Origin: Gammaproteobacteria bacterium HGW-Gammaproteobacteria-13
GTDB lineage: Bacteria > Pseudomonadota > Gammaproteobacteria > Pseudomonadales > Pseudomonadaceae
Direction: 5' to 3'
Assembly: GCA_002840155.1 (NCBI GenBank)
Contig: PGZH01000008.1
Location: forward strand, 62,001-126,000
DNA: 64,000 nucleotides
In this document: piece after piece, positions 27,661-36,924 of the stretch
Position numbering within the stretch: the first letter of the stretch is position 1
Layout: the number at the start of each line of letters is the position of its first letter
Made by a program: the position numbers and the translations under genes
Notes under the pieces: generated by a model
What the model was told of the DNA's origin: nothing
Seen by the model: only the letters and a program-made list of their open reading frames with translations
Databases searched by the model: none

Positions 27661-28962
27661 ATGACCCATCAAATCGTAATTGTCGGCGGCGGCGCCGGCG
27701 GACTGGAGCTTGCTACCCGCCTGGGTAGAACCCTGGGTAAACGCGGCCAGGCCAGGATCACCCTGGTCGACGCCAACCTGACCCACATCTGGAAACCACT
27801 GCTGCACGAAGTGGCGGCCGGCTCGCTGAACTCCTCAGGCGACGAACTGAACTACGTGGCGCAGGCCAAGTGGAATCACTTCGAGTTCCAACTGGGGAGG
27901 ATGTGCGACCTCAATCGCGCGGAGAAACGCATCAGCCTGGCCGCCACCCTGGACGACCACGGCCAGGTACTGATGCCTGCACGCGAGCTGAGCTATGACA
28001 GCCTGGTTATCGCAGTGGGCAGCACCACCAATGATTTCGGCACTGCGGGCGCCGCCGAACACTGCCTGTTTCTCGACACCCGCGAGCAGGCTGAGCGCTT
28101 CCACCACCAGCTGCTCAGCCATTACCTGCGCGCCCATGCCAGCCAGAGCGCAGCCACCGAGCTGATCAACATCGCCATCGTCGGCGCCGGCGCCACGGGC
28201 GTAGAACTGGCCGCCGAACTGCACCATGCCGCCCGCGAACTGGCGGCCTACGGCCTGGACCGGATCAGCCCGGAAAATATGCGCATCACCCTGATCGAAG
28301 CCGGCCCGCGGGTATTGCCGGCCCTGCCAGAGCGCATCAGCCAGCCGGTGCATAAAACTCTGGAGAAGCTCGGCGTAACTGTCCTCACCGGCGCTGCCGT
28401 CAGCCAGGTCACTCGCGAGGCGCTGCATACCGCGCAAGGCCAGGTTATTCCGGCCACCCTGAAAGTCTGGGCAGCGGGGATTCGCGCACCTGATTTCCTT
28501 AAAGAGTTGGACGGCCTGGAAAGCAATCGCATCAACCAGCTGCAGGTGCGCCTGACGCTGCAGACCACCCAGGACGACAACATTTTTGCCTTCGGCGACT
28601 GCGCCGCCTGCCCGCAACCCGGCAGCGAGGGCCGCAACGTACCGCCGCGCGCACAAGCGGCGCACCAGCAAGCCTCATTGCTGGCCAAATCGCTGAAGCT
28701 GCGCATCGAGGGCAAAGCGCTGCCGGAGTACCGCTACCGTGATTACGGCTCACTGATCTCGCTGTCGACCTTCTCGGCGGTCGGCAATCTGATGGGCAAC
28801 CTGACCGGCAGCGTTATGCTCGAAGGCTGGCTGGCCAGGATGTTCTACGTGTCGCTCTACCGCATGCATCAGATCGCCCTATATGGCGTAACCCGCACGC
28901 TACTGATGATGCTCGGCGACCGCATCGGCCGCAGCACCGAGCCGCGCCTTAAGCTGCACTGA
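27661..28962 (+). CDS. ndh: Type II NADH dehydrogenase (NAD(P)/FAD-dependent oxidoreductase)
   Basis: A 433-aa monotopic flavoprotein passing electrons from NADH to quinone without pumping protons. The N-terminal FAD site is GGGAGGLELA (residues 8-17); the NADH-binding Rossmann motif is VGAGATGVELAAEL (about 178-191); FAFGDCAAC is the second flavin contact. A hydrophobic C-terminal segment (MFYVSLYRMHQIALYGVTR) is the probable membrane anchor. Full length. The hairpins at 28980-29020 and 29068-29093 end the transcript. Confidence 0.94.
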   Translation: MTHQIVIVGGGAGGLELATRLGRTLGKRGQARITLVDANLTHIWKPLLHEVAAGSLNSSGDELNYVAQAKWNHFEFQLGRMCDLNRAEKRISLAATLDDHGQVLMPARELSYDSLVIAVGSTTNDFGTAGAAEHCLFLDTREQAERFHHQLLSHYLRAHASQSAATELINIAIVGAGATGVELAAELHHAARELAAYGLDRISPENMRITLIEAGPRVLPALPERISQPVHKTLEKLGVTVLTGAAVSQVTREALHTAQGQVIPATLKVWAAGIRAPDFLKELDGLESNRINQLQVRLTLQTTQDDNIFAFGDCAACPQPGSEGRNVPPRAQAAHQQASLLAKSLKLRIEGKALPEYRYRDYGSLISLSTFSAVGNLMGNLTGSVMLEGWLARMFYVSLYRMHQIALYGVTRTLLMMLGDRIGRSTEPRLKLH

Positions 28963-28979
28963 TTGGCTCAACCCTATCC

Positions 28980-29028
28980 GCAGGAACTCGCCACGGCCGC
29001 GCGGCATGGTCAGTTCCTGCGTTTATTT
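28980..29028 (+). terminator. Possible terminator hairpin after ndh
   Basis: A 9-bp inverted repeat GCAGGAACT/AGTTCCTGC (28980-28988 with 29012-29020), then GTTTATTT. The loop is long. Confidence 0.4.
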
Positions 29029-29065
29029 CCGCCACAGAATGGAAGTTGGCATAAATCGCAGGCAA

Positions 29066-29093
29066 TAAAAAACCCGCCTAGGCGGGTTTTTTA
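29066..29093. terminator. Bidirectional terminator between ndh and the tRNA genes
   Basis: AACCCGCC/GGCGGGTT palindrome with A and T runs on either side. It serves ndh from the left and the tRNA transcript from the right. Confidence 0.85.
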
Positions 29094-29113
29094 TCATTCA
29101 AGCATGCTTGAAA

Positions 29114-29189
29114 TGGTGGGTCGTGTGGGATTCGAACCTACGACCAATTGGTTAAAAGCCAACTGCTCTACCAACTGAGCTAACGACCC
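29114..29189 (-). tRNA. tRNA-Lys (anticodon TTT)
   Basis: A 76-nt cloverleaf with encoded CCA. The acceptor starts GGGTCGT and pairs with ACGACCC; D-arm AGCTCAGTTGGTAGAGC; anticodon loop CTTTTAA; T-arm with GTTCGAATC. Second functional tRNA of the minus-strand transcript starting near 29378. Confidence 0.96.
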
Positions 29190-29194
29190 AAAAA

Positions 29195-29232
29195 TGGTCG
29201 GGGTAGGGGGATTCGAACTCCCGACAACCCCG
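29195..29232 (-). pseudogene. tRNA 3' fragment (T-arm, acceptor strand and CCA only)
   Basis: On the minus strand GTCGGGAGTTCGAATCCCCC and then TACCCCGACCA give a complete T-arm with TTCGAAT, the 3' acceptor strand and CCA. No D-arm, anticodon arm or 5' acceptor strand precedes it; tRNA-Asn ends 10 nt upstream. It is a remnant of a third tRNA, or a 3' end left by an integration or deletion event. Confidence 0.75.
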
Positions 29233-29241
29233 ATGAAAGAT

Positions 29242-29317
29242 TGGCTCCGCGACCAGGACTCGAACCTGGGACCCAATGATTAACAGTCATTTGCTCTACC
29301 GACTGAGCTATCGCGGA
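29242..29317 (-). tRNA. tRNA-Asn (anticodon GTT)
   Basis: A 76-nt cloverleaf with encoded CCA. The acceptor TCCGCGA pairs with TCGCGGA; D-arm AGCTCAGTCGGTAGAGC; anticodon loop CTGTTAA; T-arm with GTTCGAGTC. First tRNA behind the promoter at 29385-29412. Confidence 0.96.
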
Positions 29318-29384
29318 ACTACTTGCTTCCTTTCTCAGAAACCGGAGCCGGTTGTTAAATCGTTTCCCGTGTCTGAGGCGCGCC

Positions 29385-29412
29385 ATTTTACGTTTCCGCG
29401 CGCGCCTGTCAA
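29385..29412 (-). promoter_or_regulatory. Sigma-70 promoter of the tRNA operon
   Basis: On the minus strand TTGACA (29407-29412), a 16-bp spacer and TAAAAT (29385-29390), followed by a GC-rich discriminator GGCGCGCC typical of stringently controlled stable-RNA promoters. About 68 bp upstream of tRNA-Asn. Confidence 0.85.
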
Positions 29413-29529
29413 CCCCTTAAATTGCTTTTAGTACAATGATTTGCAGCTGCGTGAGCGGCTGCTATATCTTCCCTATGTCTGTATTCATTGCAGGACGCAC
29501 CAGCCGTAAGGCTCCAGCCAGGAAAGTCC

Positions 29530-31872
29530 ATGAGTAACCAGGGCATACCGCCAAATCCACCCGGCTCAACGCAGACCCTTGCCAGCCGGGGTATCCAGCC
29601 GCGCTTCGGCGACCTGGTGCAAAGCTGTCGAAAACTGGTGATGAACCGCCTGGCCGAACACCTGACAGGAGTCTTCGCCCAAGTCGACGACACGCTGTTT
29701 GAGTGCGCCGAAAAAGCCGAGAACAATCAGGTACAAACCCTGTTCTTCGACAACATGCGCGAGATCCGCAGGCAGCGTCCGCAGATAGAACGCAGCTACC
29801 ACCAGCAGATCGCGCAGAATTTCTCCGACTTCCTCGAAGGCAAGCTCAAGCCGCCACCCAGCGCCAGTGAACTGGACGCCGAGCACATGGCCCTGGTGCA
29901 GAACGAGGATTATGAAGAAAGCCTGCAAGTCACCAATATGGTCAGCCGAGTCAAGGCACGCTGCGCGCAACCGCTGTTTGCTCTGGAGCAACGTCTGGCG
30001 CTGCTGAACAATGGCCAGAAGCTCGGCGAGGACATCAACCCCTTCGGCCCGCAGATGATTGCCCAGGCCTTTCGCGATGCCCTGACGCCCTGCCCGTTTC
30101 CGCTGCGTATAAAGGTCATCCTTTATACGTTGTTTGATACTCACGTTATGCAGAGCCTGGACAGCATCTATGCCGCGCTGAATCAGCGCCTGATTGATGC
30201 CGGAGTACTGCCTAACCTGAAGTACACCGCGCAGCGCAACAATCCGCCGGCACGCCCAAAAACAACGCCCGCCGTGCAGGCTGAACAAACGACCGAGAAC
30301 CGCACCAGCGGCGCTGCAAGCGTTACGCAGCCACCAGGACAGCCCTACAACGCCGCCAGTGCAGACTTGAGCGGCCCGCCGCCGAGTGACCCGCAGGAGT
30401 TACTGGGCAGCCTGGCGGCCCTGCTGGGCGAACACCGCCAGCGCGACATTGACGCCCCGCTACTTGGCGGCACCCGCAGCATTGCCAGCTTTACCCCGCG
30501 CGAGGCGACCAGCACCTACAGCGCCTCAGCCCTGCTGGATGCGCTCAACCGCATGCAGCAGCAATCGGCCAACGACCTGTCACAGCGCCTGAGTCGCCCG
30601 CAGCAGGTAGAAGGTCTCAAGGCGGACCTGCAACAACAACTGGAGGCCCACAGCGAATTACCTGGTCAGCAGAAGGTTTCCGATCAGGAAGCCGACGTGA
30701 TCGACCTGGTCGGCATGCTGTTCGACTTTATCCTCGACGACGACAACCTGCCGGACAGCTGCAAGACCACCCTGTCTCACCTGCACACGCCCTACCTGAA
30801 AGTGGCGCTGCAGGACAAAGCGCTGTTCACCCAACATCACCACCCGGCCCGCCGTCTGCTCAACGCCATGGCCCAGGCTGGCGTGCTGTATGGCGGCGAA
30901 GGCGATGAGCGCGGTCTGCTGGCCAAGATGCAGTGGGTGGTTGAGCGAGTTATCCATGACTTCTTCGGTGACCTGCAACTGTTTGACGGCCTGCTGGAGG
31001 AGTTCAACGAATTCGTTGCCACCCTCAGGCATAAGGTCGAGCTACGCGAACGTCGCGCAGTGGAAGCAGCCAAAGGTCGCGACAAACTGCTCGGTGCGCG
31101 CCAGCACGCGGTCGAAGTGATCGCCACCAGCCTGAACAATCGCCAGCCGCCGACCATCATCCGCAACTTCCTCGAACTGACCTGGGCCGACGTACTGGTA
31201 TTTGTGCTGCTGCGCAACGGCGAACAGAGCCCGGAATGGCAGCGCGCCTGTGAAGCAGCCGAACAACTGGCCTGGAGCGGCACCCTGCTCGACGAAGCGG
31301 GCCGTGAACGCCTGCAGAAATTACGCGTGCCGCTACTCGAAGACCTGCGCAAAGGTCTGGAACTGCTCGGTGGCTACCACGAGGACGGCATTCGTCGCCT
31401 GCTGCAGGACCTGGTGGCCTGCCAGCACGCCGTACAGGCCAAACAGCCACAGGTGGCCGCCCAGCTCAAGCCAACCCTGCCCGAGAGCCCGCTGGGCGCC
31501 ATGCTTGGCGAAGACGCTGCACTGGCGACCCTGGCACCGCGCGAATCAACACTCTCGGCCCGCGCCCAGGCGCTGGCCAAGGAACTGGGGCATATCGAGT
31601 TCGGCACCTGGTTCGAGTTCGTCAATGGCGAACAGGTGCGCACGCTCAAGCTGTCCTGGTTCAGCCCGACAACCCGCAACTATATGTTTGTCGACCAGAG
31701 CGGCCAGCGCGTGGCAATCAAGCCACTCACCCAGCTGGCCACAGAAATGGAACAAGGGCTGGCGCGCATCGTCACCCCTGAACGAGGTGCACCGCTGGTG
31801 GACCGCGCCCTTACCGCCATTTACCGCGTGCTCCAGCGTTTTACCGGGCGCACGGCTGAGCCCCAAGAATAA
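29530..31872 (+). CDS. DUF1631 family protein (second paralogue)
   Basis: A 780-aa cytoplasmic helical protein of unknown function, a paralogue of the protein at 15104-17419. Both share the N-terminal pattern of small-residue and charged helices (TLFECAEKAENNQVQTLFFD here), a low-complexity linker (about 240-300) and a C-terminal beta module (FGTWFEFVNGEQ, NYMFVDQSGQRVAIK, VDRALTAIYRVL). ATG at 29530 with AGGAAAG upstream; a TTG 14 codons earlier is less likely. It is followed 9 bp later by a PilZ gene, a hint of a link to c-di-GMP signalling. Confidence 0.85.
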   Translation: MSNQGIPPNPPGSTQTLASRGIQPRFGDLVQSCRKLVMNRLAEHLTGVFAQVDDTLFECAEKAENNQVQTLFFDNMREIRRQRPQIERSYHQQIAQNFSDFLEGKLKPPPSASELDAEHMALVQNEDYEESLQVTNMVSRVKARCAQPLFALEQRLALLNNGQKLGEDINPFGPQMIAQAFRDALTPCPFPLRIKVILYTLFDTHVMQSLDSIYAALNQRLIDAGVLPNLKYTAQRNNPPARPKTTPAVQAEQTTENRTSGAASVTQPPGQPYNAASADLSGPPPSDPQELLGSLAALLGEHRQRDIDAPLLGGTRSIASFTPREATSTYSASALLDALNRMQQQSANDLSQRLSRPQQVEGLKADLQQQLEAHSELPGQQKVSDQEADVIDLVGMLFDFILDDDNLPDSCKTTLSHLHTPYLKVALQDKALFTQHHHPARRLLNAMAQAGVLYGGEGDERGLLAKMQWVVERVIHDFFGDLQLFDGLLEEFNEFVATLRHKVELRERRAVEAAKGRDKLLGARQHAVEVIATSLNNRQPPTIIRNFLELTWADVLVFVLLRNGEQSPEWQRACEAAEQLAWSGTLLDEAGRERLQKLRVPLLEDLRKGLELLGGYHEDGIRRLLQDLVACQHAVQAKQPQVAAQLKPTLPESPLGAMLGEDAALATLAPRESTLSARAQALAKELGHIEFGTWFEFVNGEQVRTLKLSWFSPTTRNYMFVDQSGQRVAIKPLTQLATEMEQGLARIVTPERGAPLVDRALTAIYRVLQRFTGRTAEPQE

Positions 31873-31881
31873 GGAACTCCT

Positions 31882-32217
31882 ATGGATGACGAACGTCGCT
31901 TGCACAGCCGGCATAACGCCGACGTGCAGCTGGAAGTCTTCGACTTACACACTGGGCAGCGCCTGGGCCGCGTGGTCGACCTGTCCGCCGATGGCTTTAT
32001 GCTGTTCAGCGATACCCCGCTGACCGCCGACGAGCTGGTGGAGTGCCGCCTGGTCAGCGAACAGGAGGTTGAAGGCGTGTGTGAAATCACCCTGGGGGCC
32101 GACTGCCTATGGAGCCGCCCTGGCGCCGACGGCCAGCATTGCTGGGCAGGCTTTCACATCATTGATCTGGCCGAAGATCAGGCGGCCGCGCTGGAAATTC
32201 TGCTTAAACACCTGTAA
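31882..32217 (+). CDS. PilZ domain protein (c-di-GMP binding)
   Basis: A single-domain 111-aa PilZ protein. The two c-di-GMP-binding motifs are present: RxxxR within ERRLHSRH (Arg6 to Arg10) and DLSADGF (D/N-x-S-x-x-G). It should therefore bind c-di-GMP, unlike the founding PilZ pilus protein, which lacks the motif. Short gap after the DUF1631 gene and a shared terminator at 32231-32270 indicate a two-gene operon. The output partner is unknown; the adjacent DUF1631 protein is the obvious candidate. Confidence 0.9.
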   Translation: MDDERRLHSRHNADVQLEVFDLHTGQRLGRVVDLSADGFMLFSDTPLTADELVECRLVSEQEVEGVCEITLGADCLWSRPGADGQHCWAGFHIIDLAEDQAAALEILLKHL

Positions 32218-32228
32218 TTCGGCCCCAT

Positions 32229-32272
32229 AAAAAACACCCCGATCAGCGCAAACTGAACCGGGGTGTTTTTTA
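32229..32272. terminator. Bidirectional terminator between the PilZ gene and clpB
   Basis: AACACCCCG/CGGGGTGTT stem (32233-32241 with 32259-32267) with A and T runs, between two converging genes. Confidence 0.85.
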
Positions 32273-32301
32273 TTTGGCAGCCTTAATGCTACCTGCAGCG
32301 C

Positions 32302-34866
32302 TTAGCCGAATACGATTTCATCGCCCTCAACCTTGCCTGTCACACTGCTGCCTGGGGCGAACTTGCCGGCCAGAATCAGCTGGGCCAAGGGGTTTTCGAT
32401 CCAGCGCTGCACGGCACGCTTGAGCGGGCGAGCACCATAGACCGGGTCGTAACCGACGGCGATCAGCTTGTCCAAGGCCTCATCGGACAACTCCAGGCTC
32501 AGCTCGCGCTCAGCCAAACGCTGACGCAAACGGCCCAGCTGGATCTGCGCAATACCGGCAATCTGATCGCGAGCCAGCGGCTCGAAGATCACCACCTCAT
32601 CAATCCGGTTGATAAATTCCGGACGGAAGTGCGTGCCCACCGCATCCATCACCGCGGCACGCTGCGCCTCGCGGTCCCCGACCAGCTCCTGAATCTGCGT
32701 GGAGCCGAGGTTGGAGGTCATCACGATCACGGTGTTCTTGAAGTCCACGGTACGCCCGTGACTGTCGGTCAAACGGCCATCTTCAAGCACCTGCAACAGC
32801 ACGTTAAACACATCCGGGTGAGCCTTCTCCACCTCATCCAGCAGGATCACCGAATAGGGCTTGCGACGCACCGCCTCGGTCAGATAACCGCCCTCTTCAT
32901 AGCCGACATAGCCCGGCGGTGCGCCGATCAGCCGCGCCACGGAGTGCTTCTCCATAAACTCAGACATATCGATACGCACCAACGCCTCTTCGGTATCGAA
33001 AAGGAACTCGGCCAGCGCCTTGCACAGTTCGGTTTTACCGACCCCGGTTGGGCCAAGGAAAAGGAACGAACCGCTCGGCCGATTTGGGTCAGACAACCCG
33101 GCACGGGAGCGCCGCACCGCATTGGCCACCGCAACTACAGCCTCGTTCTGGCCGATCACCCGCTGATGCAGCAGGCCTTCCATTTTCAACAACTTGTCGC
33201 GCTCGCCTTCGAGCATCTTGCTCACCGGAATACCGGTCCACTTCGACACCACTTCGGCAATTTCTTCCTCAGTAACTTTGCTGCGCAGTAGCTGGTTCTC
33301 GCTCTTGCCGTGCTGATCGACCATCTGCAGGCTGCGCTCCAGATCAGGAATAATCCCGTACTGCAGCTCGGCCATGCGGTTGAGATCACCTTTGCGCCGC
33401 GCTGCCTCAAGCTCCTGCCGAGCCTGCTCAATTTTCTGCTGGATCTGCGCAGAGCCTTGTACCTCGGCCTTTTCCGACTTCCAGATATCTTCCAGGTCGG
33501 CGTATTCACGCTCCAGGCGGGCAATGTCTTCGTTGAGCTTGGCCAGGCGCTTGATCGCCGCCTCGTCGTCTTCCTTCTTCAGCGCCTGAGCTTCAACCTT
33601 GAGTTGAATCAGCCGGCGCTCCAGACGATCCAGCACTTCAGGTTTGGAATCGATCTCCATACGGATGCGGCTGGCCGCTTCGTCGATCAGATCGATGGCC
33701 TTGTCCGGCAGCTGACGGTCGGTGATATAGCGATGCGACAGCTTGGCCGCGGCGATGATCGCACCGTCGGTAATGGCCACTTTGTGGTGCACCTCATAAC
33801 GCTCTTTCAGGCCACGGAGGATGGCGATGGTGTCCTCTTCACTCGGCTCATCGACCAGCACTTTCTGGAAGCGCCGCTCCAACGCGGCATCTTTTTCGAT
33901 GTACTGGCGGTACTCGTTGAGCGTGGTCGCGCCGACGCAGTGCAGCTCACCGCGCGCCAGAGATGGCTTAAGCATATTGCCGGCATCCATCGAGCCTTCG
34001 CCCTTGCCGGCACCGACCATGGTGTGCAGCTCGTCGATAAACAAGATGATCCGCCCTTCCTGCTTGGACAGTTCATTGAGCACGGCCTTCAGCCGCTCCT
34101 CGAACTCACCACGGAACTTGGCACCCGCAATCAGCGCGCCCATATCCAGCGACAACAGGCGCTTGTCCTTCAGGCCATCCGGCACTTCACCGTTGACGAT
34201 GCGCTGGGCCAGGCCTTCGGCAATCGCCGTTTTGCCCACGCCTGGCTCGCCGATCAGCACCGGGTTGTTCTTGGTGCGGCGCTGCAACACCTGGATGGTG
34301 CGGCGAATTTCGTCGTCACGACCGATTACCGGGTCGAGCTTGCCTTCCTCGGCGCGCTTGGTCAGGTCGACAGTGTATTTATCCAGAGCCTGGCGATTTT
34401 CCTCGACGTTCGGGTCATTGACAGCATCGCCGCCGCGCAGGTTGGTCACGGCATTTTCCAACGCCTTGCGGCTGACGCCCTGACCGAGCAGCAGCTTGCC
34501 CAGCTTGGTGTTCTCATCCATCGCGGCGAGCAGCACCAGCTCGCTGGAGATAAATTGGTCGCCCTTCTGCTGCGACAGGCGATCGGCCTGATTGAGCAGG
34601 CGGGCCAGATCCTGCGACAAGTTGACATCGCCGGATGGGTTCTGGATTTTGCCCAGCTGATCCAGCTCCTTGCCCAGGGCCAGGCGCAGGCTGTTGACAT
34701 CAAAACCGACCTGCATCAGCAACGGTTTGATCGAGCCGCCCTGCTGCTCAAGCAAGGCCTGCATCAGGTGCAGCGGTTCAATGGCCGCATGGTCAAGACC
34801 CACGGCCAGGGACTGCGCATCGGAGAGCGCGAGTTGCAACTTGCTGGTTAAACGATCAATACGCAT
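32302..34866 (-). CDS. clpB: ATP-dependent chaperone ClpB (disaggregase)
   Basis: 854 aa, a Hsp100 hexamer that rescues aggregated proteins with DnaK. N-domain (1-145), NBD1 with Walker A GEPGVGKT and Walker B ILFIDELH, the coiled-coil M-domain (about 410-530, absent from ClpA), and NBD2 with GPTGVGKT and [14 protein letters not shown] at 34866 gives the family start [11 protein letters not shown]; a TTG two codons earlier sits nearer a GAGG but is not conserved. A sigma-32 promoter lies at 34943-34970. Confidence 0.97.
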   Translation of the reverse strand: MRIDRLTSKLQLALSDAQSLAVGLDHAAIEPLHLMQALLEQQGGSIKPLLMQVGFDVNSLRLALGKELDQLGKIQNPSGDVNLSQDLARLLNQADRLSQQKGDQFISSELVLLAAMDENTKLGKLLLGQGVSRKALENAVTNLRGGDAVNDPNVEENRQALDKYTVDLTKRAEEGKLDPVIGRDDEIRRTIQVLQRRTKNNPVLIGEPGVGKTAIAEGLAQRIVNGEVPDGLKDKRLLSLDMGALIAGAKFRGEFEERLKAVLNELSKQEGRIILFIDELHTMVGAGKGEGSMDAGNMLKPSLARGELHCVGATTLNEYRQYIEKDAALERRFQKVLVDEPSEEDTIAILRGLKERYEVHHKVAITDGAIIAAAKLSHRYITDRQLPDKAIDLIDEAASRIRMEIDSKPEVLDRLERRLIQLKVEAQALKKEDDEAAIKRLAKLNEDIARLEREYADLEDIWKSEKAEVQGSAQIQQKIEQARQELEAARRKGDLNRMAELQYGIIPDLERSLQMVDQHGKSENQLLRSKVTEEEIAEVVSKWTGIPVSKMLEGERDKLLKMEGLLHQRVIGQNEAVVAVANAVRRSRAGLSDPNRPSGSFLFLGPTGVGKTELCKALAEFLFDTEEALVRIDMSEFMEKHSVARLIGAPPGYVGYEEGGYLTEAVRRKPYSVILLDEVEKAHPDVFNVLLQVLEDGRLTDSHGRTVDFKNTVIVMTSNLGSTQIQELVGDREAQRAAVMDAVGTHFRPEFINRIDEVVIFEPLARDQIAGIAQIQLGRLRQRLAERELSLELSDEALDKLIAVGYDPVYGARPLKRAVQRWIENPLAQLILAGKFAPGSSVTGKVEGDEIVFG

Positions 34867-34942
34867 AAACAATCAACCCTCGTGGTGATGGCAGGCCGGC
34901 ACACTGAATCGCGCCCAAACAGAAAGCCTGCGGATGAAGAGT

Positions 34943-34970
34943 AGATGAGGCCGATTGTGCGGGTTTCAAG
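34943..34970 (-). promoter_or_regulatory. Heat-shock (sigma-32) promoter of clpB
   Basis: On the minus strand CTTGAAA, 13 bp, then CCTCATCT, against the consensus CTTGAAA-N11-16-CCCCATNT: a perfect -35 and one mismatch in the -10. It lies 77 bp before the clpB ATG. Confidence 0.85.
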
Positions 34971-35030
34971 CCGAGCGGCGTTGACCTGGGTCATTTACCG
35001 CAACAGTGCCGCAGAAGCGGCACGTGGGGA

Positions 35031-35756
35031 TCAGTTGCCCAGCCAGATCAGACTGGCAAAGCGACCGGTTTGCGCCGAGCGGCGGTAGGAGAAGAAACGC
35101 GGGTCGTTGAAGGTGCAGAAATCGCCGCCGTACACCGCCTCGACACCACGGGCGGCCAGACGGATGCGCGCCAACTGGTAAATATCGGCGATAAATTTGC
35201 CTGGATTGACACTGGACTGGAATGCCGCAGCGGCCTGCGCATGCTGAGCGACAAAGGCTTCACGCACTTCCGCCCCCACCTCGAAGGCCTGCGGCCCAAT
35301 TGCCGGCCCCAGCCAGACCAGCACCTGATCTGCCGGCACCGCCAATTGATCCAGAGTGGCTTCCAGCACCCCTGCAGCCAGCCCGCGCCAGCCGGCATGG
35401 GCTGCCGCAACACGACTGCCGGCACGGTCACAGAACAGCACAGGGAGACAGTCGGCGGTCATTACCGTACAGGCAATGCCAGGCTTGCTGGTCCAACTGG
35501 CGTCGGCTTCAAGCACTAGGGCTGGATCAGCTTCGACCACCGCAACGCCATGCACCTGCTGCAACCAGGCCGGCTTGCAGCCGAGCAGACTGACCAGCCG
35601 CTGACGGTTTTTCAGCACGGCCTTTGGCTCATCACCAACATGCTCGCCCAGGTTGCAACTGTCGAACGGCGCCACACTGACACCACCACTGCGGGTGGTG
35701 ACGCTGGTTTTTACTCTTGCCGGTGCGGGCCATTGCGGCGTCAGCCAGTCGTGCAT
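35031..35756 (-). CDS. pgeF: Peptidoglycan editing factor PgeF (YfiH / multicopper-polyphenol-oxidase family)
   Basis: 241 aa, DUF152/YfiH fold. The conserved metal-site residues are His of QQVHG, Cys of MTADCLPV and His of AAHAGWRG. In E. coli the protein removes mis-incorporated serine from peptidoglycan precursors; older annotation calls it laccase. I chose the ATG at 35756 (MHDWLTPQWP); the frame opens earlier with a GTG at 35822, inside rluD. Follows rluD on the same strand, as usual. Confidence 0.88.
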   Translation of the reverse strand: MHDWLTPQWPAPARVKTSVTTRSGGVSVAPFDSCNLGEHVGDEPKAVLKNRQRLVSLLGCKPAWLQQVHGVAVVEADPALVLEADASWTSKPGIACTVMTADCLPVLFCDRAGSRVAAAHAGWRGLAAGVLEATLDQLAVPADQVLVWLGPAIGPQAFEVGAEVREAFVAQHAQAAAAFQSSVNPGKFIADIYQLARIRLAARGVEAVYGGDFCTFNDPRFFSYRRSAQTGRFASLIWLGN

Positions 35757-35802
35757 CCTGTCACCCTGCTCCCTGTTGCCCAGCACTGGGTTAACCAACG
35801 TT

Positions 35803-36777
35803 CTAGCCAATAAAGGCCTCACGGTCCTGACGCAGCAGCGTCAGCAACCAGACAAAGTCATCCGGCAATGGCGACTGCCATTTCATCCGCTCACCGGTAA
35901 TCGGATGGTCCAGCTCTAGGAAACGCGCATGCAAAGCCTGACGCGGGAACTCCTTGAGCGTTTGCACCATGCTCGGGTTGGCCGCCGGCGGAATACGGAA
36001 GCGTCCGCCGTAGACTGGGTCGCCCACCAGCGGATAGCCAATATGGCTCATGTGTACGCGAATCTGGTGAGTGCGACCGGTTTCCAGCTTGACCCGCGCA
36101 TGGGTATGCGAGCGATAGCGCTCCAGCACCCGGTAGTGGCTGACCGCCGGCTTGCCGCCATCGCTCACCGCCATGCGCTGACGCTGCGAAGAGCTGCGGC
36201 CAATCGGCGCGTTGATCTTGCCGCCCGAGGTGATCACGCCAATCACGATGCACTCGTAGATACGGCTGACCGAGCGCTTCTGCAGTTGGTCGACCAGGCG
36301 GGTCTGCGCTTCGATGGTCTTGGCCACCACCATCAGGCCGGTGGTGTCCTTGTCCAGGCGATGGACGATGCCGGCGCGCGGCACATTGATAATGTCCGGC
36401 ACGTGGTGCAGCAAGGCGTTGAGCAAGGTGCCATCGGCATGCCCGGCGGCCGGATGCACAACCAGACCGGCCGGCTTGTCGATTACCAGAATCTGCTCGT
36501 CTTCATAGACGATGTTTAGCGCGATGTCCTGGGCGATCCATTCGCCCTGGGCTTCCTGCTCGGCGTTCAACGCCAGCAGTGCACCACCGTGGACGATGTC
36601 GCGCGGACGCAACACCTCACCATCGACGGTCAGCAGACCCTCTTTGATCCAGGCAGACAGACGCGAACGCGAGTGCTCGGCGAACAGGAGTGCGGCGACT
36701 TGATCGAGGCGTTGACCGCCCATTTCATAGGGCACCTCGGCGTTCAGTTCAATGATCTGCTTATTAATAGAGGACAT
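35803..36777 (-). CDS. rluD: 23S rRNA pseudouridine synthase RluD
   Basis: 324 aa. An N-terminal S4 RNA-binding domain (about 15-75, GQRLDQVAALLF) is followed by the RsuA/RluA catalytic domain with HRLDKDTTGLMVVAK, in which the Asp is catalytic. RluD modifies U1911, U1915 and U1917 of helix 69. ATG at 36777 (MSSINKQIIEL) is chosen over one 7 codons earlier by similarity to the family. It diverges from bamD, an arrangement conserved in pseudomonads. Confidence 0.95.
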   Translation of the reverse strand: MSSINKQIIELNAEVPYEMGGQRLDQVAALLFAEHSRSRLSAWIKEGLLTVDGEVLRPRDIVHGGALLALNAEQEAQGEWIAQDIALNIVYEDEQILVIDKPAGLVVHPAAGHADGTLLNALLHHVPDIINVPRAGIVHRLDKDTTGLMVVAKTIEAQTRLVDQLQKRSVSRIYECIVIGVITSGGKINAPIGRSSSQRQRMAVSDGGKPAVSHYRVLERYRSHTHARVKLETGRTHQIRVHMSHIGYPLVGDPVYGGRFRIPPAANPSMVQTLKEFPRQALHARFLELDHPITGERMKWQSPLPDDFVWLLTLLRQDREAFIG

Positions 36778-36924
36778 GCTCGGCAACAGAGGGGGCATAG
36801 CTTTTGGTTTCGGCTACACGCTTGTGGTTAAATACGGCGTCTTTGCCCCAGGGGTACCGGGGGCGCTCATCATAACAGGACGGCTTTGCTCAAGACAGCC
36901 GCCGTCACAGGGACGCAAGCCGCC

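Noticed and set aside
29094..29386. Short overlapping frames with GSNPTRP and GSSPGRG motifs
   Set aside because: These are translations of the tRNA-Lys, tRNA fragment and tRNA-Asn genes.
33310..34851. 513-aa open frame on the plus strand
   Set aside because: Antisense to clpB.
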